From contig JAECUM010092837.1 in assembly GCA_016617855.1 (NCBI GenBank), positions 186,001 through 250,000 of the forward strand: DNA of 64,000 nucleotides. Reading direction: 5' to 3'. Shown here piece after piece: positions 62,010 through 64,000 of the stretch. The position numbers were made by a program, and so were the translations under genes. Each line of letters starts with the position of its first letter. Within the stretch, counting starts at the first letter, position 1. The stretch comes from Megalonaias nervosa. Its lineage: Eukaryota > Mollusca > Bivalvia > Unionida > Unionidae. The notes under the pieces are model-generated. The model was not told the DNA's origin and ran no database searches. It was given only the letters and a program-made list of their open reading frames with translations.

Positions 62010-62455
62010 GTTTGAAAAGATCCATCTTCTCAGATAACATCCACAACTCATACCATAAAGCATTTCAATTAACATCTGTCGCCATTTTCTTTAAAAGTAC
62101 AGACTGGTTCACTAACTAAGTAGCTTATCAATGAAATGAATCTGTGAGGCAAAGTTCATAAATGATGAAACCCGTCTGTTTTCTTAGATATGGGTCATAT
62201 AAAGTTGCTATAAATAGCAAATAAGGAAAGTACCCATACACTATTCTTACGCATAAGTTAACTTTTTAAAAATATTCTCAAATTTGTATGAGTAGAACTA
62301 AAGAGTAGACAATAAACTGACAAAAACGTTTTATTGCTTTATTTTTATTTTATTTTTTACTGTACAATGAAAACGTATTCCATATACAGTCTAGCATAAA
62401 AATGTAATTCGGTGGAAAAAAAAGAAATGGTTATACTAAAAGTGTACTGTTTGGC
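62010..62455 (+). repeat. About 440-bp dispersed repeat, copy 2
   Basis: Aligns to 51930-52375 in direct orientation: 'acatccacaactcat', 'cagactggttcactaactaa', 'gttgctataaatagcaaata', 'aataaactgacaaaaacg'. It stops at 'tttggc', immediately before the RNase H remnant of the DIRS element. Confidence 0.8.
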
Positions 62456-64000
62456 ATGCATGTGACAGCCTTCAATTCTAAAAGGTTGATGTGGAGAGGC
62501 TGCTCCCATGGCTCCCACGTACTGCTGATGGTAGTGATATCTGCCAACAAGTGGGCCCCCGAACCGATGTTCTGGCGTCAGTACATACAATTATTTCTGC
62601 TTAGGGCTGCTCTAGCAGGATTCCCATGGTCAACCAACCTGTGCTGTACCACTCACACAGGAATAATCATTTCTCGGTCATGATCATGACTGTTTGACTG
62701 AGTGGACTTGAAAAGGGGTGACATTTGCTAGCAATGTCATTTGCAATGGTGCATAAAATAATGGCTGAGTGGGATAAAGTCTGTTGTCACAATGAATAAT
62801 CCAAGGAGTTGCAAGAGCTGTCTCACAGAAATCTAAGTCCTGTTGGAAATGGACTCAATGAGTTAGACAATCCTGACTATGTGAACATGAGGAAGCCGTA
62901 CCAGATTTAGGTTGGTCATCAACTCCATGCCCAGAAGGACAAAAAGCTAAGATGGACAAAGGTTGGGCTTTACTCAGTTAACTAGAAATCCTACATGATT
63001 TAAAGGTGAGAGAAGATCATTTCTGTCTTGGAATAAAAGAGAACATAGCATATGTTTCTGAAGAATGTCATCCAGGTATAGATGAAGTTAATCAGAAAAA
63101 GATGATAATGCAATCCACAACCTTAGTTGATGCTGACTGAGGCCAAAGGGTTGGACTTTGAACTGATAAACTGTAGTCGTGGTAAGCAAAATGGAGAAAT
63201 ATCCATGATGTGGGGTGAATAGGGACATGAAAATATGCATCAGCTGGATCAAGACTGATGGCATACTTGTCCCATCAAATGCAGACAGACTGATCTCGCC
63301 GTCTCCATCTTGAAATTTGGTGGTGACTGAATTGGTTGAGGTGACTCAAGACAATGATTAGCCTCAAATTGCCATTCGCCTTCTGAAGAAGAAACAGCCT
63401 TAAATAAAAACTGCGCAATTGGGGTTTTTACACAGTCTCCACTGGCTGTTTGTTGATGAGTAATCCTATCTCCTCTTGCAGAAATGCATCCTTCTCCCGA
63501 TCTAATTGCATGTGCATGAAGTGACGACAGGAGGATTGGATAAATTAAATCTGAAGCCCCTCTGAAATGACCTGGATCACCTATTTGTTCTGAGGAAATA
63601 GGGTGATCCAGTGCACCTGAAATTGCAAGAGTTGGTCGCCCACAGGTAGGCTCTCTGCAGGCAAGGGGTAGGGTAGGTCAATGTAGAGAGCTAGGAGGCT
63701 TAAAGGCAGAGAAACTTGGTTTCTTACTGCCTTTGTATGGTTGCCTCCTAGCTTGGTTAGACTGTTCTCTCCTGGCACTGGGCTGGGATCTATACTGCAC
63801 ATTTACCTTAAAAGCTCCCTTGTCCCTAGCCCACTTATTGTCACTCCATACTGGCAGGGGCTGATTGTTTCGAAACACTTGTGTGGGTTGAGTGGTGAGT
63901 TGAAGGGGCAGTTCCTGATCTGCCTGCCTCCATACTTCTTCAATTCTTCCTCCAAAAAGGAATGGTCATCCGTAAAGCCAGGGTATGATGAGGATTGAAC
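62456..64000 (-). mobile_element. DIRS-like retrotransposon remnant, running off the right edge
   Basis: Minus-strand pieces in element order. A basic gag-like segment at 63878-63678 (SARREQSNQARRQPYKGSKK). Then an RT with a segment preceding ISLDPADAYFHVPIHP (63290-63240), FKVQPFGLS (about 63150) and the YLDDIL catalytic box (about 63075). Finally an RNase H with TWEPWEQPLHINLLELKAVT (about 62520-62460). The phrases SLDxxDAYFHVPIHP and HINLLELKAV are characteristic of DIRS/Ngaro-type elements, not Gypsy. Many stops and frame changes are present. No tyrosine recombinase is visible; it would lie to the left, where the 440-bp repeat begins instead. Confidence 0.8.
63000..63420 (-). pseudogene. 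DIRS-type reverse transcriptase pseudogene
   Basis: Carries DAYFHVPIHP, QPFGLS and LYLDDIL in three different frames with intervening stops; catalytic Asp pair retained in YLDD. Surrounding text also fits: RLIIVLSHLNQF upstream, and NDLLSPLNHVGFLVN and VLLGMELMTNL downstream. Confidence 0.8.

Noticed and set aside
63000..63420. Gypsy-type LTR retrotransposon
   Set aside because: YLDDIL and PFGLS also occur in Gypsy, but DAYFHVPIHP and the RNase H phrase HINLLELKAV point to DIRS; no LTR or integrase was seen.

Overview
The window looks like an AT-rich lophotrochozoan animal genome, most likely a mollusc. The evidence is intron-rich gene structure with GT/AG splice sites, tRNA-derived SINEs, a DIRS-type retrotransposon, and dispersed repeats of the kind that fill mollusc introns (tandem units of roughly 140-190 bp carrying phrases such as 'gccatattggatg' and 'gggccataactc'). 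The species is an inference; the sequence carries no direct marker.

One host gene spans almost the whole window on the minus strand: an orthologue of GON4L (GON-4-like; the vertebrate paralogue is YY1AP1). I place eleven exons between 60873 and 1022. All junctions keep reading phase and together give about 950 codons. Both ends of the gene lie outside the window. Exons carry, in order, the conserved N-terminal block, a 421-codon low-complexity nuclear-protein exon with an acidic tail, the PAH-like repeats (FLLPEQAL and FFPEEQPLD motifs), and an acidic region followed by a Cys-rich CxC..CxxC motif. No other convincing host gene is seen; one small CpG-rich ORF inside an intron (5069-5272, minus) is a weak candidate.

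Everything else is intronic and dominated by mobile DNA. The outstanding object is a 13.2-kb composite DNA transposon at 29627-42819 inside a 25-kb GON4L intron. It has 314-bp terminal inverted repeats (about 14 mismatches by hand alignment, no gaps) and a 6-bp direct repeat TCACAA at both outer edges. It carries two convergent, decayed genes: a Pif1-like helicase with SAP-like and PHD-finger C-terminal regions (plus strand, 30815-33883), and a P-element/THAP9-like transposase (minus strand, 41069-38720). A 72-bp tandem array lies between them. I do not recognise this architecture as a standard superfamily.

Other elements: a 1.04-kb defective hAT transposon with terminal inverted repeats and a flanking AATTAT direct repeat (7511-8552); a 5'-truncated, GC-rich, frame-broken non-LTR retrotransposon ending in a TA microsatellite (52655-54585); a DIRS-like reverse transcriptase/RNase H remnant running off the right edge (62456-64000, minus); tRNA-derived SINEs (28690 with target-site duplication, a cluster at 47.3-47.8 kb, others degenerate); and several families of tandemly built interspersed repeats, two of which end in a short hairpin followed by GCTAAAA, as in Helitron/Helentron-associated elements. 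Large minisatellites occupy other introns: 48 bp at 10.06 kb, 37 bp with a 222-bp higher-order unit at 57.37 kb, and 50 bp at 59.09 kb.
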